A stretch of DNA of 64,000 nucleotides from Escherichia sp. ESNIH1 (lineage in GTDB: Bacteria; Pseudomonadota; Gammaproteobacteria; Enterobacterales; Enterobacteriaceae). Under the pieces are notes generated by a model. It ran no database searches. It was not told the DNA's origin and saw only the letters and a list, made by a program, of their open reading frames with translations. Each line of letters starts with the position of its first letter. The first letter of the stretch is position 1. A program made the position numbers and the translations under genes. The stretch spans positions 310,001 to 374,000 of the forward strand of contig PQKR01000003.1 of NCBI GenBank assembly GCA_002918705.1, given 5' to 3'. Positions 1 through 10,233 of this stretch are shown here, one piece after another.

Positions 1-2
1 AT

Positions 3-749
<747 letters not shown>

Positions 750-754
750 TTCAG

Positions 755-805
755 CCTGAATTCAGGTTTGTAACGCCCGGTGGCGCTCGCGTTTACCGGG
801 CCTAC
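755..805. repeat. REP hairpin between glnH and glnP
   Basis: A GCCCGG ... CCGGGC hairpin followed by CTAC (775-805), the pattern of an enterobacterial REP unit, is preceded by the 12-bp palindrome CCTGAATTCAGG (755-766). Sitting between the receptor gene and the membrane gene of one operon, it may stabilise upstream glnH mRNA and so raise receptor level over permease level. That role is an inference from other REP-containing transport operons. Confidence 0.7.
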
Positions 806-842
806 ATTTTTAGTATTTCACCACGGTATACAGGAATTCATC

Positions 843-1502
843 ATGCAGTTTGACTGGAGTGCCATCTGGCCTGCCATTCCCATTTTGTTTGAAGGCGTCA
901 AAATGACCCTGTGGATCTCGGTCCTCGGTCTGGCGGGCGGTTTAATTATCGGCCTTGCAGCCGGTTTCGCCCGCAGCTTCGGCGGCTGGATAGCAAACCA
1001 CATCGCACTGGTATTTATCGAGATCATTCGCGGCACGCCGATCGTCGTTCAGGTAATGTTTATCTACTTCGCCCTGCCGATGGCCTTTAACGATCTGCGC
1101 ATCGATCCGTTCAGCGCCGCCGTTGTCACCATCATGATCAACTCCGGGGCCTACATCGCCGAAATTACCCGCGGCGCGGTGCTCTCGATCCACAAAGGCT
1201 TTAGCGAAGCGGGCCTGGCGCTGGGACTCTCTAAGCGCGAGACCATTCGTCGGGTGATCCTGCCTCTGGCGCTGCGCCGTATGCTGCCGCCGCTGGGTAA
1301 CCAGTGGATCATCAGCATCAAAGATACCTCGCTGTTTATTGTTATCGGCGTGGCTGAACTGACCCGTCAGGGCCAGGAGATCATCGCCGGCAACTTCCGT
1401 GCGCTGGAGATCTGGAGCGCCGTGGCGGTGTTCTATCTCATCATTACCCTGGTTCTGAGCTTTATTTTGCGTCGTCTTGAAAGAAGGATGAAAATCCTGT
1501 GA
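843..1502 (+). CDS. glnP: Glutamine ABC transporter permease GlnP
   Basis: Inner-membrane permease of the glutamine importer, 219 residues, His/Glu/Gln/Arg/opine family. It shows five hydrophobic segments and the family's EAA loop ([20 protein letters not shown], about residues 120-139) that docks on GlnQ. The ATG at 843 is chosen over upstream in-frame codons because it follows a plausible ribosome site (AGGAATTC) and gives the E. coli N-terminus [14 protein letters not shown]. The stop overlaps the GTG start of glnQ by 4 nt, so the two are probably translationally coupled. Confidence 0.97.
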   Translation: MQFDWSAIWPAIPILFEGVKMTLWISVLGLAGGLIIGLAAGFARSFGGWIANHIALVFIEIIRGTPIVVQVMFIYFALPMAFNDLRIDPFSAAVVTIMINSGAYIAEITRGAVLSIHKGFSEAGLALGLSKRETIRRVILPLALRRMLPPLGNQWIISIKDTSLFIVIGVAELTRQGQEIIAGNFRALEIWSAVAVFYLIITLVLSFILRRLERRMKIL

Positions 1503-2221
1503 TTGAATTTAAAAATGTCTCCAAGCACTTTGGTAAAACCCAGGTGCTGCATAACATCGACCTCAATATTACCCAGGGCGAAGTCGTGGTCATCATTGGC
1601 CCCTCCGGCTCCGGTAAGTCGACCCTGCTGCGCTGCATCAACAAGCTGGAAGAGATCACCAGCGGCGATCTGATTGTCGATGGTCTGAAGGTGAACGATC
1701 CAAAGGTCGATGAGCGCCTGATCCGTCAGGAAGCCGGCATGGTGTTCCAGCAGTTCTACCTCTTCCCGCACCTGACGGCGCTGGAAAACGTGATGTTTGG
1801 CCCGCTGCGCGTGCGCGGGGCAAGTAAAAGCGAGGCGGAAACGCTGGCAAATTCCCTGCTGGCGAAGGTCGGACTGGCCGAGCGCGCTCATCACTATCCG
1901 TCTGAACTCTCCGGCGGCCAGCAGCAGCGCGTGGCTATCGCCCGTGCGCTGGCGGTGAAGCCGAAGATGATGCTGTTTGATGAGCCGACCTCTGCCCTCG
2001 ACCCCGAGCTGCGTCACGAGGTGCTGAAAGTCATGCAGGACCTGGCCGAAGAGGGGATGACGATGGTGATCGTAACCCACGAAATCGGCTTTGCCGAAAA
2101 GGTCGCCTCGCGGCTGATCTTTATCGATAAGGGTCGCATTGCTGAAGATGGCAATCCGCAGACGCTGATCGAGAACCCGCCCAGCCCGCGCCTGCAGGAG
2201 TTCCTCCAGCACGTCTCCTGA
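1499..2221 (+). CDS. glnQ: Glutamine ABC transporter ATP-binding protein GlnQ
   Basis: ATPase that powers glutamine uptake with GlnP. The 240-residue protein carries Walker [10 protein letters not shown] (about residues 34-42), signature LSGGQQQR (about 138), Walker [13 protein letters not shown] and a switch His in [10 protein letters not shown]. Translation begins at a GTG that overlaps the glnP stop. The protein is near-identical to E. coli GlnQ. A Rho-independent terminator follows directly, closing the operon. Confidence 0.97.
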   Translation: MIEFKNVSKHFGKTQVLHNIDLNITQGEVVVIIGPSGSGKSTLLRCINKLEEITSGDLIVDGLKVNDPKVDERLIRQEAGMVFQQFYLFPHLTALENVMFGPLRVRGASKSEAETLANSLLAKVGLAERAHHYPSELSGGQQQRVAIARALAVKPKMMLFDEPTSALDPELRHEVLKVMQDLAEEGMTMVIVTHEIGFAEKVASRLIFIDKGRIAEDGNPQTLIENPPSPRLQEFLQHVS

Positions 2222-2228
2222 TTTATCA

Positions 2229-2257
2229 ACGCTCTCCATTCGGGGAGCGTTTTTTTC
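2229..2257 (+). terminator. Terminator of glnHPQ
   Basis: Stem ACGCTCTCC/GGGGAGCGT around an ATTC loop followed by seven T, a standard intrinsic terminator 8 nt after the glnQ stop. Confidence 0.88.
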
Positions 2258-2342
2258 CTTCGCCGGATTTCTCCCATTTCCAGACGCAGCGCTGGCAGCA
2301 TCTATACTTATCTTTTTGCACTATTTTCTCAGGAGAGAGACC

Positions 2343-4598
2343 GTGCCGTGGTTACTGCTGCTGCTTAGCCTGTTCATCATGCCGCTCCATGCGGCTACCA
2401 TTCCTGGCGTCACCTCCACGTCCGCAACGCCTGCCACCAGCGAGACGGCACCTGCCGCCGAGCCGGATCTGGAGCAGAAGAAAGCCGCCTACGCCGCGCT
2501 GGCGGACGTGCTGGAGAATACCAGCTCCCGTGAAGAGCTGATCGGCCAGCTGCGAAAGGTCGCCGCCACCCCACCGCCTGAGCCGGTGCCGACCATCACC
2601 CCGCCAGAAGAGGTCGCCGAAGAGAAGACGGTGCTGGAGAACGTCCAGGAGGTCAGCCGGCACTACGGCGAGGAGCTATCATCGCGCTTTGCCCAGCTCT
2701 ATCGCAACATAACCGGCTCGCCGCACAAGGCATTTAACCCGCAGACCTTTATCAACGCCGCGGGCCACTTCCTACTGCTCGCTGGGTTGGTATTCATCTT
2801 TTACTGGCTGGTGCGCCTCTGCGCTTTCCCGCTCTACCGCAAGATGGGCAAATGGGGACGGCGTAAGAATCATGACAGGGCCAACTGGTTACAGCTGCCC
2901 GCGATGATCGTTGGGGCGTTTATCATCGACCTGCTCCTGCTGGCGCTCACTCTCTTTGTTGGCCAGCTGCTAAGCGATAATCTCAACGGCGGCAACCGCA
3001 CCATTGCCTTTCAGCAGAGCCTGTTTCTCAATGCCTTTGCGCTCATTGAGTTCTTCAAAGCGATCCTGCGCCTGATTTTCTGCCCACGCTTCCCCGACCT
3101 GCGTCCTTTCTCGATAAAAAACGAGGCGGCGAAGTATTGGCATCTGCGCCTGAGCGCCCTGAGCAGCCTGATTGGCTATGGCCTGCTGGTGGCCGTGCCG
3201 ATCATCTCAAACCAGGTTAACATCCAGTTTGGCGCGCTGGCAAACGTGCTGATCATGCTCTGCATCACGACCTGGGCACTCTATCTTATTTTCCACAATA
3301 AGACGCTGGTGCAGGAGAACCTTACCCACCTCGCCGACCGCTCGTTGGCCTTCTTCAGCCTCTTTATTCGCGCCTTTGCGCTGATCTGGCACTGGCTGGC
3401 CTGCGCCTATTTCCTGGTACTGTTCTTCTTCTCGCTCTTCGATCCAGGCAACAGCCTGAAGTTTATGATGGGCGCGACGGTGCGCAGCCTGGCGATTATC
3501 GGTGTTGCGGCCTTTGTGTCGGGCATGCTGTCGCGCTGGATTGCCAAGCGGATCACCCTCTCAGCCCAGGTGCAGCGTAACTACCCTGAACTGCAGAAGC
3601 GGGTCAACGGCTGGCTGTCGACAGCGCTGAAGGTGGCACGCTTCCTCACCGTTATTGTTGCCATCATGCTGCTGCTCAGCGCGTGGGGTCTGTTCGATTT
3701 CTGGAACTGGCTGCACTACGGCGCTGGCGAGAAAGCCGTCGATATTCTGATCCGTATCGCGCTGATCCTCTTCTTCTCGGCGGTGGGCTGGACCGTGCTG
3801 GCGAGCCTGATCGAAAACCGGCTCTCCTCCGATATTCACGGTCGGCCGCTGCCCAGCGCCCGCACCCGGACCCTGCTGACCCTGTTCCGCAACGCATTGG
3901 CGGTCGTCATCAGCACCATTACGGTAATGATTGTGCTCTCGGAGATTGGGGTGAACATTGCCCCACTGCTGGCCGGTGCCGGGGCGCTGGGACTGGCTAT
4001 CTCCTTCGGGGCGCAAACCCTGGTGAAAGATATTATCACCGGGATCTTTATCCAGTTTGAGAATGGGATGAACACCGGGGATCTGGTCACCATCGGGCCG
4101 CTAACCGGCACGGTAGAGCGGATGTCGATCCGCTCCGTTGGGGTGCGGCAGGATACCGGGGCCTACCACATCATTCCGTGGTCATCGATCACGACCTTCG
4201 CTAACTTTGTGCGGGGAATTGGTTCGATAGTGGCGAACTACGATGTGGATCGCCATGAGGATGCGGATAAAGCCAATAACGCGCTGAAGGCGGCGGTGGG
4301 CGAACTGATGGAGCAGGAGGATATTCGCAAGCTGATCATCGGCGAGCCGACCTTTGTTGGCATCGTTGGCCTGACCAACACCGCCTTTACGCTGCGGGTG
4401 ACCTTTACTACCCAGCCGCTCAAGCAGTGGACGGTACGCTTTGCCCTCGACAGCATGGTGAAAAAGCACTTTGACCTTGCCGATGTGCGCCCGCCGGTGC
4501 AAACCTACCAGATGCTGGCTAACCCAGCGGCCGCGCAGCCGGGGGCCGCAGAGCCAGGGGGCGGACAGACCCTGCCCCCTGCACAACCTACGCTTTAA
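2343..4598 (+). CDS. ybiO: Mechanosensitive channel protein YbiO
   Basis: Large MscS-family mechanosensitive channel of the inner membrane, thought to release solutes under hypo-osmotic stress. The 751-residue protein has a signal-like N-terminus ([18 protein letters not shown]), an A/P/E-rich periplasmic part with the segment [16 protein letters not shown], about ten hydrophobic segments, and the MscS pore/β-domain near residues 550-620 ([26 protein letters not shown]). GTG at 2343 is preferred because AGGAGAG lies just upstream; an in-frame ATG at 2316 lacks such a site. The C-terminus is P/A-rich and overlaps the end of convergent rlmF by 11 bp. Confidence 0.93.
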   Translation: MPWLLLLLSLFIMPLHAATIPGVTSTSATPATSETAPAAEPDLEQKKAAYAALADVLENTSSREELIGQLRKVAATPPPEPVPTITPPEEVAEEKTVLENVQEVSRHYGEELSSRFAQLYRNITGSPHKAFNPQTFINAAGHFLLLAGLVFIFYWLVRLCAFPLYRKMGKWGRRKNHDRANWLQLPAMIVGAFIIDLLLLALTLFVGQLLSDNLNGGNRTIAFQQSLFLNAFALIEFFKAILRLIFCPRFPDLRPFSIKNEAAKYWHLRLSALSSLIGYGLLVAVPIISNQVNIQFGALANVLIMLCITTWALYLIFHNKTLVQENLTHLADRSLAFFSLFIRAFALIWHWLACAYFLVLFFFSLFDPGNSLKFMMGATVRSLAIIGVAAFVSGMLSRWIAKRITLSAQVQRNYPELQKRVNGWLSTALKVARFLTVIVAIMLLLSAWGLFDFWNWLHYGAGEKAVDILIRIALILFFSAVGWTVLASLIENRLSSDIHGRPLPSARTRTLLTLFRNALAVVISTITVMIVLSEIGVNIAPLLAGAGALGLAISFGAQTLVKDIITGIFIQFENGMNTGDLVTIGPLTGTVERMSIRSVGVRQDTGAYHIIPWSSITTFANFVRGIGSIVANYDVDRHEDADKANNALKAAVGELMEQEDIRKLIIGEPTFVGIVGLTNTAFTLRVTFTTQPLKQWTVRFALDSMVKKHFDLADVRPPVQTYQMLANPAAAQPGAAEPGGGQTLPPAQPTL

Positions 4599-5526
4599 AC
4601 CGCGTCTGTGCCCAGCGGCGACGCTGGGCCTCATCGAGGAAGGTCCAGGCAATGAAGCGGCTCTGCTTCTGTCCCTGGGCCATCTCTTTTTTCACTACCT
4701 TCACCGCGCCGGCGGCGGTCAGAGCGCGATAGAGCGGAGGCAGGTTCTCCCCGCGTGATACCAGCGAGGTAAACCACAGTACCTGACGGCCAAAGGCCTG
4801 GCTCTCGGCGATCATCTTGCTGATAAAGGCCACTTCCCCGCCCTCGCACCACAGCTCCTGCTGCTGGCCGCCAAAGTTAAGCCCGCTCGCCTCGCTCTGG
4901 CCGAGGTTACGCCGTTTGCGGTCGTTCCCCGCCTGCGCCGCCGCTGCTGAGTCGTGAAACGGCGGGTTACAGAGGGTAGCATCGTACTGCTCGTTCTTGT
5001 GGATCATACCGTTGAGAATAGCGGCCGGATCTTTCTGGCGGCGCAGACGGATCGCGCGGGTCAGGCCTGGATTATTGGTGACAATCGCCTGGGCGCTGGC
5101 AAAGGCCGCGTCGTTGACCTCGGTCCCGGTAAAACGCCAGTTGTACTCGTGGTGACCAATCAGCGGATAGATACAGTTTGCACCAGTACCGATATCCAGT
5201 ACGCTCGCCTGACGGGGGACTGCACCGTCGACGCTGGTTTCCGCCAGCAGATCCGCCAGGTGATGGATATAGTCCGCGCGGCCCGGCACCGGCGGGCAGA
5301 GAAAGCCTTGGGGAATATCCCAGTGCGCCACGCCATAAAAGTGTGCCAGCAGCGCTTTGTTCAATGCCTTAACGGCCTCGGGATCGGCGAAGTTGACCGT
5401 CGGCTCCCCCGCTGGGGTGGCAATAACAAAACCGCGTAGTTGCGGCTCTACGGCGCAGAGCGCGTCGAGATCGTAGCGGCTGCGGTGACGGTTACGCGGG
5501 TGTATTCCCGGCTTCTGGGCATTCAT
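4588..5526 (-). CDS. rlmF: 23S rRNA (adenine-1618-N6)-methyltransferase RlmF
   Basis: SAM-dependent methylase modifying A1618 of 23S rRNA (formerly YbiN). The 312-residue protein has a SAM-binding motif ([15 protein letters not shown]), the N6-adenine methylase motif NPPF in LCNPPFHDS, and the conserved [17 protein letters not shown] segment. The ATG at 5526 gives [14 protein letters not shown] as in E. coli and follows AGGAGA; the reading frame stays open upstream to 5595 without a ribosome site. It converges on ybiO with an 11-bp overlap. Confidence 0.95.
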   Translation of the reverse strand: MNAQKPGIHPRNRHRSRYDLDALCAVEPQLRGFVIATPAGEPTVNFADPEAVKALNKALLAHFYGVAHWDIPQGFLCPPVPGRADYIHHLADLLAETSVDGAVPRQASVLDIGTGANCIYPLIGHHEYNWRFTGTEVNDAAFASAQAIVTNNPGLTRAIRLRRQKDPAAILNGMIHKNEQYDATLCNPPFHDSAAAAQAGNDRKRRNLGQSEASGLNFGGQQQELWCEGGEVAFISKMIAESQAFGRQVLWFTSLVSRGENLPPLYRALTAAGAVKVVKKEMAQGQKQSRFIAWTFLDEAQRRRWAQTRFKA

Positions 5527-5685
5527 GGCATTCTCCTGTAATAAGCGGCGTAAGATACCCCCTGAAAGGGGCGCGGTAAACAGCGATTCATGCAAAAAAC
5601 CGCGGCATGTTGGCGAAATTTTTGCCCGTAAGCCTCTCTTCCCCCGGCCTAAACTTAAGCTGCGGTTCCCCTATAAGAGGATGTC

Positions 5686-5952
5686 ATGATGAAAAAATAT
5701 CTGGCAATGGCTGCCGCAGTGGCATTTTCCGCCATGACGGTCAGCGCCTTTGCCGCACCACAGCAGTTAATGAGAGACGATACCGGGACGCTACGTCCGG
5801 CTGGCACGGTCTCTGCCCACGGTGCGCTCAGCCTGGACGATCTCCAGGACGAGCTGGCTGAAAAAGCCCGCGAGCAAGGCGCCAAAGGGTTTGTGATCGA
5901 CTCCGCTGGCGGTGAAAACCAGATGTACGGCACGGCAACCATCTACAAATGA
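5686..5952 (+). CDS. mcbA: BhsA/McbA-family periplasmic protein McbA
   Basis: Small secreted DUF1471 (YhcN/BhsA) protein of 88 residues. A signal peptide (KKYLAMAAAVAFSAMTVSAFA) is followed by a compact domain ending MYGTATIYK. In E. coli McbA influences colanic acid production and biofilm formation and responds to McbR. Two tandem ATG codons (5686 and 5689) lie downstream of AAGAGG; 5689 has the better spacing and gives the E. coli-like MKK start, so the protein may be one residue shorter. A strong terminator follows. ybiJ in this window is a paralogue. Confidence 0.9.
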   Translation: MMKKYLAMAAAVAFSAMTVSAFAAPQQLMRDDTGTLRPAGTVSAHGALSLDDLQDELAEKAREQGAKGFVIDSAGGENQMYGTATIYK

Positions 5953-5966
5953 GCTTTGATTACCCC

Positions 5967-6008
5967 GCCCCATAAAAGTCTGACCGGCCTTTTGTGGGGC
6001 ATTTTTTT
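5967..6008 (+). terminator. Terminator of mcbA
   Basis: 12-bp near-perfect stem GCCCCATAAAAG/CTTTTGTGGGGC with a 10-nt loop, followed by ATTTTTTT. Confidence 0.9.
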
Positions 6009-6066
6009 ACCCCAGCGGCCTATCTTTTACTACCCTTAACGTTCACCTTAAGCTGAGGAGTAGAAG

Positions 6067-6585
6067 ATGAAATTCAAGGGCATAGAGCATATTGGCCTGA
6101 CCGTTACCGATCTGAAAGCCGCAGAGACCTTCTTTATTAATGCGCTGGGCGCCAGCGTGCTCTACCGTATCGTTCCCCCCGATGAGCCTGCTAAAGCCGT
6201 TGACGGCCAGAGCATGCACCCGCTTAACGGTTTTCCCGTTGATATGCGCGTCGTCGGACTGGCGATGCTGCGGCTGGGTAACGGCGCTAACGTTGAGCTT
6301 TTCCAGCTCGATCCAGGCGTGAATAATCAGCAGACCAATATTTGCCAGCCGGGAATTAACCACTTCTCAATCTACGTGGATGATATTAAAGAGGCCGGTG
6401 AAACGCTGCGCGCTCACGGGGCTGAGATGCTGGAGGGGCCGAGCGACTGCTTCGCTCAGGAGGAGGGAGCCGGCAACCAGACCTGGTTCTGCCGTACTCC
6501 CTTTGGTGTGCTGATCGAGTTGATTACCCTCCCCTCACCGCTGCACTACGATGAGGGTGCCACCGCCGAGCGCTGGCTACCCTGA
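6067..6585 (+). CDS. VOC (glyoxalase/dioxygenase) superfamily protein
   Basis: 172-residue protein of the vicinal-oxygen-chelate fold: two βαβββ modules (residues about 5-80 and 95-155) with the expected metal-ligand pattern, His8 (EHIGLTV), Glu77 (VELFQ), His99 (NHFSIYVDD) and Glu151 (LIELI). Members include glyoxalase I, epimerases and dioxygenases; the substrate cannot be read from sequence. It has its own ribosome site (GAGGAG) and converges on the amidohydrolase gene with a 2-bp gap, so it is not in that operon. I do not recognise an E. coli K-12 counterpart at this locus. Confidence 0.8.
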   Translation: MKFKGIEHIGLTVTDLKAAETFFINALGASVLYRIVPPDEPAKAVDGQSMHPLNGFPVDMRVVGLAMLRLGNGANVELFQLDPGVNNQQTNICQPGINHFSIYVDDIKEAGETLRAHGAEMLEGPSDCFAQEEGAGNQTWFCRTPFGVLIELITLPSPLHYDEGATAERWLP

Positions 6586-6587
6586 GG

Positions 6588-7823
6588 CTACTTGTCGTTA
6601 GCCGCCAGCAGCAGGGTGTTGAGCAGCACGTTTGCTCCACGCTCTGCCCACTGCGGGGTGATATTCTCCGCCTCGTTATGGCTGATGCCTTTTTCGCAGG
6701 GGATAAAGATCATCGCTGTCGGCGCCACGCGGTTAACGTAGCAGGCGTCGTGCCCCGCCCCGGAGACCATCCGGCGCTGGGAGTAGCCCAGTTCGCGGGT
6801 CGCCTGCTCGATGCGTGCGATACAGCCCTTATCAAAGTCCACCGGCGCATAGTCGAAGATGCGCTCCCAGGCGACGTCAATGCGGCGGGCCGACAGCCCG
6901 CTCAGCGCCTCGGTTAGCGCCGCCTCCATCTCCACCAGCGCGGTGGTCTCCGGGTGGCGGAACTCGACGGTGCAGAAGACCGCTGACGGCACCACGTTGC
7001 GCGAGTTCGGTGTCGCCTGCACGCTGCCTACGGTGGCCCGCCCGTCCGGGGCGAAACGGCGGCCAATGGTTTCAACCGCCAGAGCCAGCTCGGCAAAAGC
7101 GCACAGGGCGTCGCGACGCAGATCCATCGGCGTAGTGCCCGCGTGGGCGGCAAAGCCGGTCAGGTTGATCTCGTACCAACGCTGGCCCATAGCGGCGTGC
7201 ACGACGCCAATATCCGTCTCCTCCGCCTCAAGCAGCGGCCCTTGCTCGATATGCAGCTCATAGCAGGCGTGCAGCGGGAAAGCCGCCGCCGGACGTTCGC
7301 CCTGATAGCCAATAGCCGTCAGCGCCTCGCCCACGCTGATGCCGTCGCGATCCTCCCGCGCCAGGGCATAGGCTTCGCTGAATACGCCGGTCCAGACGCC
7401 GGAGGCCAGCATCGCCGGGGCAAAACGCGCCCCCTCTTCGTTGGTCCAGTTCACCAGGATGAGATCGCGCTCGGTAGTGATGCCGCGATCGTTAAGGGTA
7501 CGCAGTGCCTCCAGCCCGGCGAGTACGCCGTAGATGCCGTCGTAGTTGCCGCCCAGCGGCTGGGAGTCAGCGTGCGAGCCGGTGAGCACCGGAGTCAGAT
7601 CGGGATTGCTGCCCGCCCGGCGAATAAACATATTCCCCAGTCGGTCAACCTCACAGCTAAAGCCCGCCTCACGCGCCCAGGCGGCGAGCAGGTCGCGCCC
7701 GCGCCGATCCTCATCGCTCAGCGCCAGCCGGGTCACCCCGCCCCTCGCCGTTGCGCCAAGCGTGGCAAACTCATTAAGGGTCTGCCACAGGCGGGCGCTA
7801 TCCACCTGGAGAGGAGACCTCAT
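6588..7823 (-). CDS. M20-family N-carbamoyl-L-amino-acid amidohydrolase
   Basis: Zinc-dependent amidase of the hydantoinase/carbamoylase (HyuC/allantoate amidohydrolase) branch of peptidase M20, 411 residues. Visible metal-ligand motifs are TGSHADSQPLGGNYDG (His and bridging Asp near 84-95), NWTNEEGARF (Glu near 129-130), ELHIEQGP (His near 191) and a C-terminal GISHNEAEN. The enzyme hydrolyses an N-carbamoyl amino acid to amino acid, CO2 and ammonia. Its placement after an ATC hydrolase points to N- or S-carbamoyl-L-cysteine as substrate, by analogy with AtcC of Pseudomonas; this is inference. The ATG at 7823 follows AAGGAGG and overlaps the upstream stop by one base (TGATG), implying coupling. 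It is the last gene of the operon. Confidence 0.88.
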   Translation of the reverse strand: MRSPLQVDSARLWQTLNEFATLGATARGGVTRLALSDEDRRGRDLLAAWAREAGFSCEVDRLGNMFIRRAGSNPDLTPVLTGSHADSQPLGGNYDGIYGVLAGLEALRTLNDRGITTERDLILVNWTNEEGARFAPAMLASGVWTGVFSEAYALAREDRDGISVGEALTAIGYQGERPAAAFPLHACYELHIEQGPLLEAEETDIGVVHAAMGQRWYEINLTGFAAHAGTTPMDLRRDALCAFAELALAVETIGRRFAPDGRATVGSVQATPNSRNVVPSAVFCTVEFRHPETTALVEMEAALTEALSGLSARRIDVAWERIFDYAPVDFDKGCIARIEQATRELGYSQRRMVSGAGHDACYVNRVAPTAMIFIPCEKGISHNEAENITPQWAERGANVLLNTLLLAANDK

Positions 7824-8311
7824 CACGCCTCCTTGTCTTTAACGCGATAGCGGAAATCGCAGCACGGCGCGCCGGACATAATGGTCTGGGTGCGGGTCAG
7901 CTCAACGTCCGGCGCGTAGCCAACGATAAACTTATCATCCCTGGCGCAGGAGAGCAGATGGCCGATCTCGCCGAGGCCCATCTCATGGTACATCTCGGCG
8001 TAGCGGCAGCGCGTCACGTCATAGTCGTAGCGCTGGCCGTCATCTTCGATCACCCGCACGTCGAGGGCGTTATCCTTCTCCCAGAGATATTGCAGATCGA
8101 CAAAGCTACGCAGATCCGCTTTTTTTGGTTCCGCAGCGGCAAAGTTCTGCCCGGCCTGGATAGCCGCCTGCTCGATGGCTTCGCCAATCACCGCCTGGGC
8201 GCGGGCTTTGCCCACCTCGCGCACCAGGATCTCATAGATAGGTTTAATTATTTCAGCTTCAATTTTACGGCGGGCGAGAATGCCCAGCTCTTGTTTTTGC
8301 TCACAGCTCAT
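7823..8311 (-). CDS. L-2-amino-thiazoline-4-carboxylic acid (ATC) hydrolase
   Basis: 162-residue protein of the ATC hydrolase family (Pfam ATC_hydrolase type), recognised from the ordered motifs CRYAEMYHEMGLGEIG, LSCARDDKFIVGY, LTRTQTIMSGAPCCDFRYR. In Pseudomonas this activity opens the thiazoline ring of L-ATC to carbamoyl-L-cysteine, the first step of conversion of ATC to L-cysteine. Two tandem ATGs (8314, 8311) follow GTGAGG; 8311 has better spacing. The gene sits between the transporter receptor gene and the carbamoylase. Family members also occur next to other amidohydrolases, so the natural substrate is a strong suggestion rather than proven. Confidence 0.82.
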   Translation of the reverse strand: MSCEQKQELGILARRKIEAEIIKPIYEILVREVGKARAQAVIGEAIEQAAIQAGQNFAAAEPKKADLRSFVDLQYLWEKDNALDVRVIEDDGQRYDYDVTRCRYAEMYHEMGLGEIGHLLSCARDDKFIVGYAPDVELTRTQTIMSGAPCCDFRYRVKDKEA

Positions 8312-8325
8312 CATTGCCTCACAGC

Positions 8326-9483
8326 TTATTTCGCGCTTCCGCCCAGCACGGTCTGGGGTTCCCACTTACCGTTCACCACTTTGTAGACGGTAAAGGATGG
8401 ATTCTTCAGGTTACCCTGGGCATCAAAAGCAATATTGCCGGTCACGCCAGCGTAGTTGATGGTGCGCAGCGCAGGCAGATAGTCACTCGCCTCAACGGAG
8501 TCGGCCTTCTGCATGGCAGCGATCAGCACCCGGGTAGCGTCATAGGCAAACGGCGCGTGGAGTTCGATATGGGTATGGTATTTAGACTGGTAAGCCTGCT
8601 CGAACGCTTTACCGCCCGGCATCTTCTCTACCGGCAGACCCGGCTCCAGTGCAACGACGCCCTCGCCCTCTTTCTGCGCCAGGCTCAGGAAGGTTTGGCT
8701 CACGAAGCCGCCCGCGCCCATCAGCGTGGCCTTCATGCCCAGCTGTTTGAGACGACGCGCCAGCGGAGCCGCCTGGCTATCCACGCCGCCGAAGAAGACC
8801 AGATCGGCATTTTTACTGCGGATAGCGGTCAGCACGGCGTTGAAATCCACGGTCTTCTCATCAACGTACTGGCGATCAACCGGCTTGATGCCCTGCGCTT
8901 CCAGCGACTTGATAAACTCGTCGGCCAGCCCCTGACCAAAGGCGGTACGGTCGTCGATAACCGCGATACGCTTCGCCTTCAGCGTCTGCACCGCATATTT
9001 TGCCGCGTAGTCGCCGCCGTCATCGTCATGGCCCATCACGCGGAAGCTGGTATCAAAGCCCTGCTGGGTATAGGCGTGACCGGTGGCGACCGGAGCAACC
9101 TGGGCGATGCCCGCATCGTGATAGATACGCGCCGCCGGAATGCTGGTCCCGGTGTTCCAGTGACCGACAACGCCTGCCACTTCGCTGTCGACCAGGCGCT
9201 GGGCCACGGCCACGGCGGTACGCGGGTCAGACTGATCGTCCTCGGATTGCAGCTTAAAGGTCACCGCTTTGCCGCCAATCGTCGGGTGAGTTTTATTCAC
9301 GTCGTCGATGGCAAGCTGCGCGCCGTTCTCCAGATCCTTACCGATACGCGCCGACGGACCGGTCAACGGGCCAGCCAGACCAATAATCACAGTGTCATCG
9401 GCCTGGGCCGGGTTTACCGCTGCCCCGCCGAGGGCGGCGAGGGCGATCATGGCGCTCAGCACTTTATGTTTCATGGTTTTCAT
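8326..9483 (-). CDS. Branched-chain-amino-acid-type ABC transporter substrate-binding protein
   Basis: 385-residue periplasmic type I binding protein (LivJ/LivK family): signal peptide with cleavage at AQA-DD (about residue 28), then VIIGLAGPLTGPSARIGKDLENGAQLAIDD and the hinge-region LVFFGGVDSQAAPLARRLKQLG. The ATG at 9483 lies 7 nt after AGGGA. It is encoded downstream of its own permease and ATPase genes and upstream of the two hydrolase genes, suggesting that it captures the substrate of the hydrolases (an amino-thiazoline or related cyclic amino acid) rather than Leu/Ile/Val; that ligand is an inference. Confidence 0.9.
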   Translation of the reverse strand: MKTMKHKVLSAMIALAALGGAAVNPAQADDTVIIGLAGPLTGPSARIGKDLENGAQLAIDDVNKTHPTIGGKAVTFKLQSEDDQSDPRTAVAVAQRLVDSEVAGVVGHWNTGTSIPAARIYHDAGIAQVAPVATGHAYTQQGFDTSFRVMGHDDDGGDYAAKYAVQTLKAKRIAVIDDRTAFGQGLADEFIKSLEAQGIKPVDRQYVDEKTVDFNAVLTAIRSKNADLVFFGGVDSQAAPLARRLKQLGMKATLMGAGGFVSQTFLSLAQKEGEGVVALEPGLPVEKMPGGKAFEQAYQSKYHTHIELHAPFAYDATRVLIAAMQKADSVEASDYLPALRTINYAGVTGNIAFDAQGNLKNPSFTVYKVVNGKWEPQTVLGGSAK

Positions 9484-9510
9484 TATTGTTTCCCTGATGT
9501 TGGTGGTGTT

Positions 9511-10233
9511 TTAAACGGCAACTTCGCCTAAATAGATTTCCTGAATTCGGTTGTCGGCCAGCAGCGCCGCAGAGTCGCCGTGATGGGCGATAGATCCGCT
9601 GTCCATCACCCACGCGCGATGGGTGACCTCCAGCGCCAGCCGGGCGTTCTGCTCGATTAGCAGCAGCGTGACGCCCGCGTCGCGCAGGGCAGCAATCTCG
9701 TTGAAGATGGTCTCGACCATGATCGGAGCCAGCCCCATCGATGGCTCATCGAGGATCAGCAGGCGCGGTTGGCTGAGCAGCGCCCGGCCGAGGGCCAGCA
9801 GCTGCTGTTCGCCGCCGGAGAGCAGCCCGGCCAGCTGATCTTTGCGCTCACCGAGGCGCGGAAAACGCGCGTAGAGCTGAGCCATCTCCTGCTTCACCGT
9901 CTGGCGTCCTTTTCGCCGCCAGGCGCCCATCAGCAGGTTCTCTTCCACCGTCATGCGGGTGAAGATGCCTCGCCCCTCCGGCACGAGGACAATGCCGTCA
10001 CGCAGCAGATCCTGCGGGGCGCGGCGATGAATCGATTTGCCCTGCCAGAGGATCTCCCCGCCGTAGGGCTGTAGCCCGGCGATGGCCCGTACGGTGGAGC
10101 TTTTGCCCGCGCCGTTGGCCCCCAGCAGCGTGCCCTGCTCACCTTCATTGAGGCTAAATTCGATGCCGCGCACGGCCTGGATGCCGCCGTAGTGCACGGA
10201 GAGGTTGCGCACCTGCAAAATAGGTTCAGACAT
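9511..10233 (-). CDS. LivF-type ABC transporter ATP-binding protein
   Basis: 240-residue ATPase of the LivF branch: Walker A GANGAGKSS (about residue 37), signature LLSGGEQQLLALGRAL, Walker B LLILDEPSMGLAP, and the LivF-type LLLIEQNARLALEV switch region. With the LivG-type protein it should form the nucleotide-binding heterodimer of the importer encoded here. It overlaps the preceding livG-like gene by 8 bp. Confidence 0.9.
   Translation of the reverse strand: MSEPILQVRNLSVHYGGIQAVRGIEFSLNEGEQGTLLGANGAGKSSTVRAIAGLQPYGGEILWQGKSIHRRAPQDLLRDGIVLVPEGRGIFTRMTVEENLLMGAWRRKGRQTVKQEMAQLYARFPRLGERKDQLAGLLSGGEQQLLALGRALLSQPRLLILDEPSMGLAPIMVETIFNEIAALRDAGVTLLLIEQNARLALEVTHRAWVMDSGSIAHHGDSAALLADNRIQEIYLGEVAV

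Noticed and set aside
8314-9531. 405-codon plus-strand frame over the substrate-binding protein gene
   Set aside because: Long only because of high GC in the antisense frame; composition is His/Arg-rich with no domain, whereas the minus-strand LivK-like protein has a signal peptide and family motifs.
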